Origin: Asticcacaulis endophyticus
GTDB lineage: Bacteria; Pseudomonadota; Alphaproteobacteria; Caulobacterales; Caulobacteraceae
Direction of reading: 5' to 3'
Assembly (NCBI RefSeq): GCF_014652575.1
Contig: NZ_BMZB01000002.1
Coordinates: 391,482 to 455,481, forward strand
DNA length: 64,000 nt
A program made the position numbers and the translations under genes. Positions 63,592 through 64,000 of the stretch are shown piece by piece. Position 1 is the first letter of the stretch, and every line of letters begins with the position of its first letter. The notes beneath the pieces are model-generated. The model was not told where the DNA came from and did no database searches. It worked only from the letters and a program-made list of their open reading frames with translations.

Positions 63592-63986
63592 AAACCATCC
63601 TGGTAGTCGCCGCCGCCCTTGTGGATGATGACGGTCGAGTGCTGATCGCCCAGCGGCCAGAGGGTAAACAACTGGCGGGGCTGTGGGAGTTTCCTGGCGG
63701 CAAGGTTGAAGCCGGGGAAACCCCCGAAGCGGCCCTGATCCGTGAACTTAACGAAGAACTGGGCATTACCGTCAAGCAGGCGTGCCTGGCGCCATTTGTG
63801 TTCGCGTCCCACACCTATGAGACGTTTCACCTGCTGATGCCGCTGTACCTGATCCGCCGCTGGGACGGGCAACCCACGGCTATTGAGCATCAGGCTATCA
63901 AATGGGTAAAGCCCAATGACATGCGCAGCTATCCCATGCCGCCCGCCGATGATCCTCTGGTCGCCTATCTGGTCGATTTTATATAA
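63588..63986 (+). CDS. mutT: MutT-like (8-oxo-dGTP) NUDIX hydrolase
   Basis: A 132-residue NUDIX enzyme. The box is G-x5-E-x7-RELNEELG (GGKVEAGETPEAALIRELNEELGI in parts), intact. The short length and N-terminal VVAAALVDDDGRVLIAQRP match MutT, which hydrolyses 8-oxo-dGTP. It is coupled to vapC by ATGA, although argJ-mutT adjacency is the arrangement expected in related bacteria. The last 14 bases of the window are non-coding. Confidence 0.85.
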   Translation: MKTILVVAAALVDDDGRVLIAQRPEGKQLAGLWEFPGGKVEAGETPEAALIRELNEELGITVKQACLAPFVFASHTYETFHLLMPLYLIRRWDGQPTAIEHQAIKWVKPNDMRSYPMPPADDPLVAYLVDFI

Positions 63987-64000
63987 CTCCCCCTTCCATC

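Overview
The window looks like a chromosomal segment from a Caulobacterales alphaproteobacterium; Asticcacaulis or a close relative fits best, but that is an inference. Pointers are a TrcR/DUF1013 cell-cycle regulator, a full CtrA box with clustered GANTC (CcrM) sites, DUF3126 behind cysE, a TIGR02444 protein next to ubiX, the ftsEX - MJ0042 zinc-ribbon neighbourhood, and a TTGACG-type promoter. The segment is gene-dense, and many neighbours share ATGA or stop-codon overlaps. I see no rRNA, tRNA, CRISPR array or intact insertion sequence.

Layout. 1-6842: 3' end of alaS, trcR, a secreted sialate-O-acetylesterase-like enzyme, small DUF465/YdcH coiled-coil proteins, ubiX, TIGR02444 and a PhzF enzyme. 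6839-10281: a DUF4349 lipoprotein and a methionine operon (metX-metB, minus strand) preceded by a clear SAM-I (S-box) riboswitch and its promoter. 10281-18664: an aldehyde dehydrogenase, a Czc-type RND metal-efflux operon (CzcI-like His-rich protein, CzcC, CzcB, CzcA) and a chalcone-isomerase-like exported protein. 18653-25200: EamA transporter, a fused aspartokinase-homoserine dehydrogenase without ACT domains, YjbR, RlmJ, an EEP-family nuclease/phosphatase, YbjQ and DUF4112. 25276-27451: a two-gene phage-like module, a DUF2793 protein ending in seven 44-residue repeats (probably a seven-bladed propeller) and a holin-like membrane protein. 27513-29884: a GGDEF-EAL protein, then a CtrA-box promoter reading into a 34-residue membrane protein.

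30000-39659: ftsE-ftsX-ydcF-plsC operon, zinc-ribbon protein with a His-rich tail, hpt, thermonuclease, a truncated DUF4175 remnant, lysA, an LptM-like lipoprotein, argH, and divergent tlpA whose start codon overlaps that of argH. 39660-50550: a lipoprotein, a PKHD dioxygenase, DUF3617, DUF418, hbd, etfA-etfB, a PduO-type cobalamin adenosyltransferase, a HIG1-like small protein, a TetR regulator behind an orphan terminator, a TorF-like porin and a nitronate-monooxygenase-like protein. 50796-57244: queF, DUF6980, nitroreductase, NUDIX, cysE, DUF3126, Rieske oxygenase, a symmetric six-cysteine exported peptide and two DUF2059-like exported proteins. 57412-63986: secA, a PpiC-type lipoprotein, argJ, a VapBC toxin-antitoxin pair wedged before a mutT-like gene.

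Together: the sulfur/aspartate-family genes (fused aspartokinase-homoserine dehydrogenase, metX, metB, cysE, lysA) cover much of the route from aspartate and serine to threonine, lysine, cysteine and methionine. metXB is under SAM feedback at the RNA level, while the fused entry enzyme lacks its usual allosteric domain. Most other genes are core housekeeping. The less explained items are the riboswitch, the CtrA-box small gene, the cysteine-hairpin peptide, the propeller/holin module and the orphan terminator before tetR.
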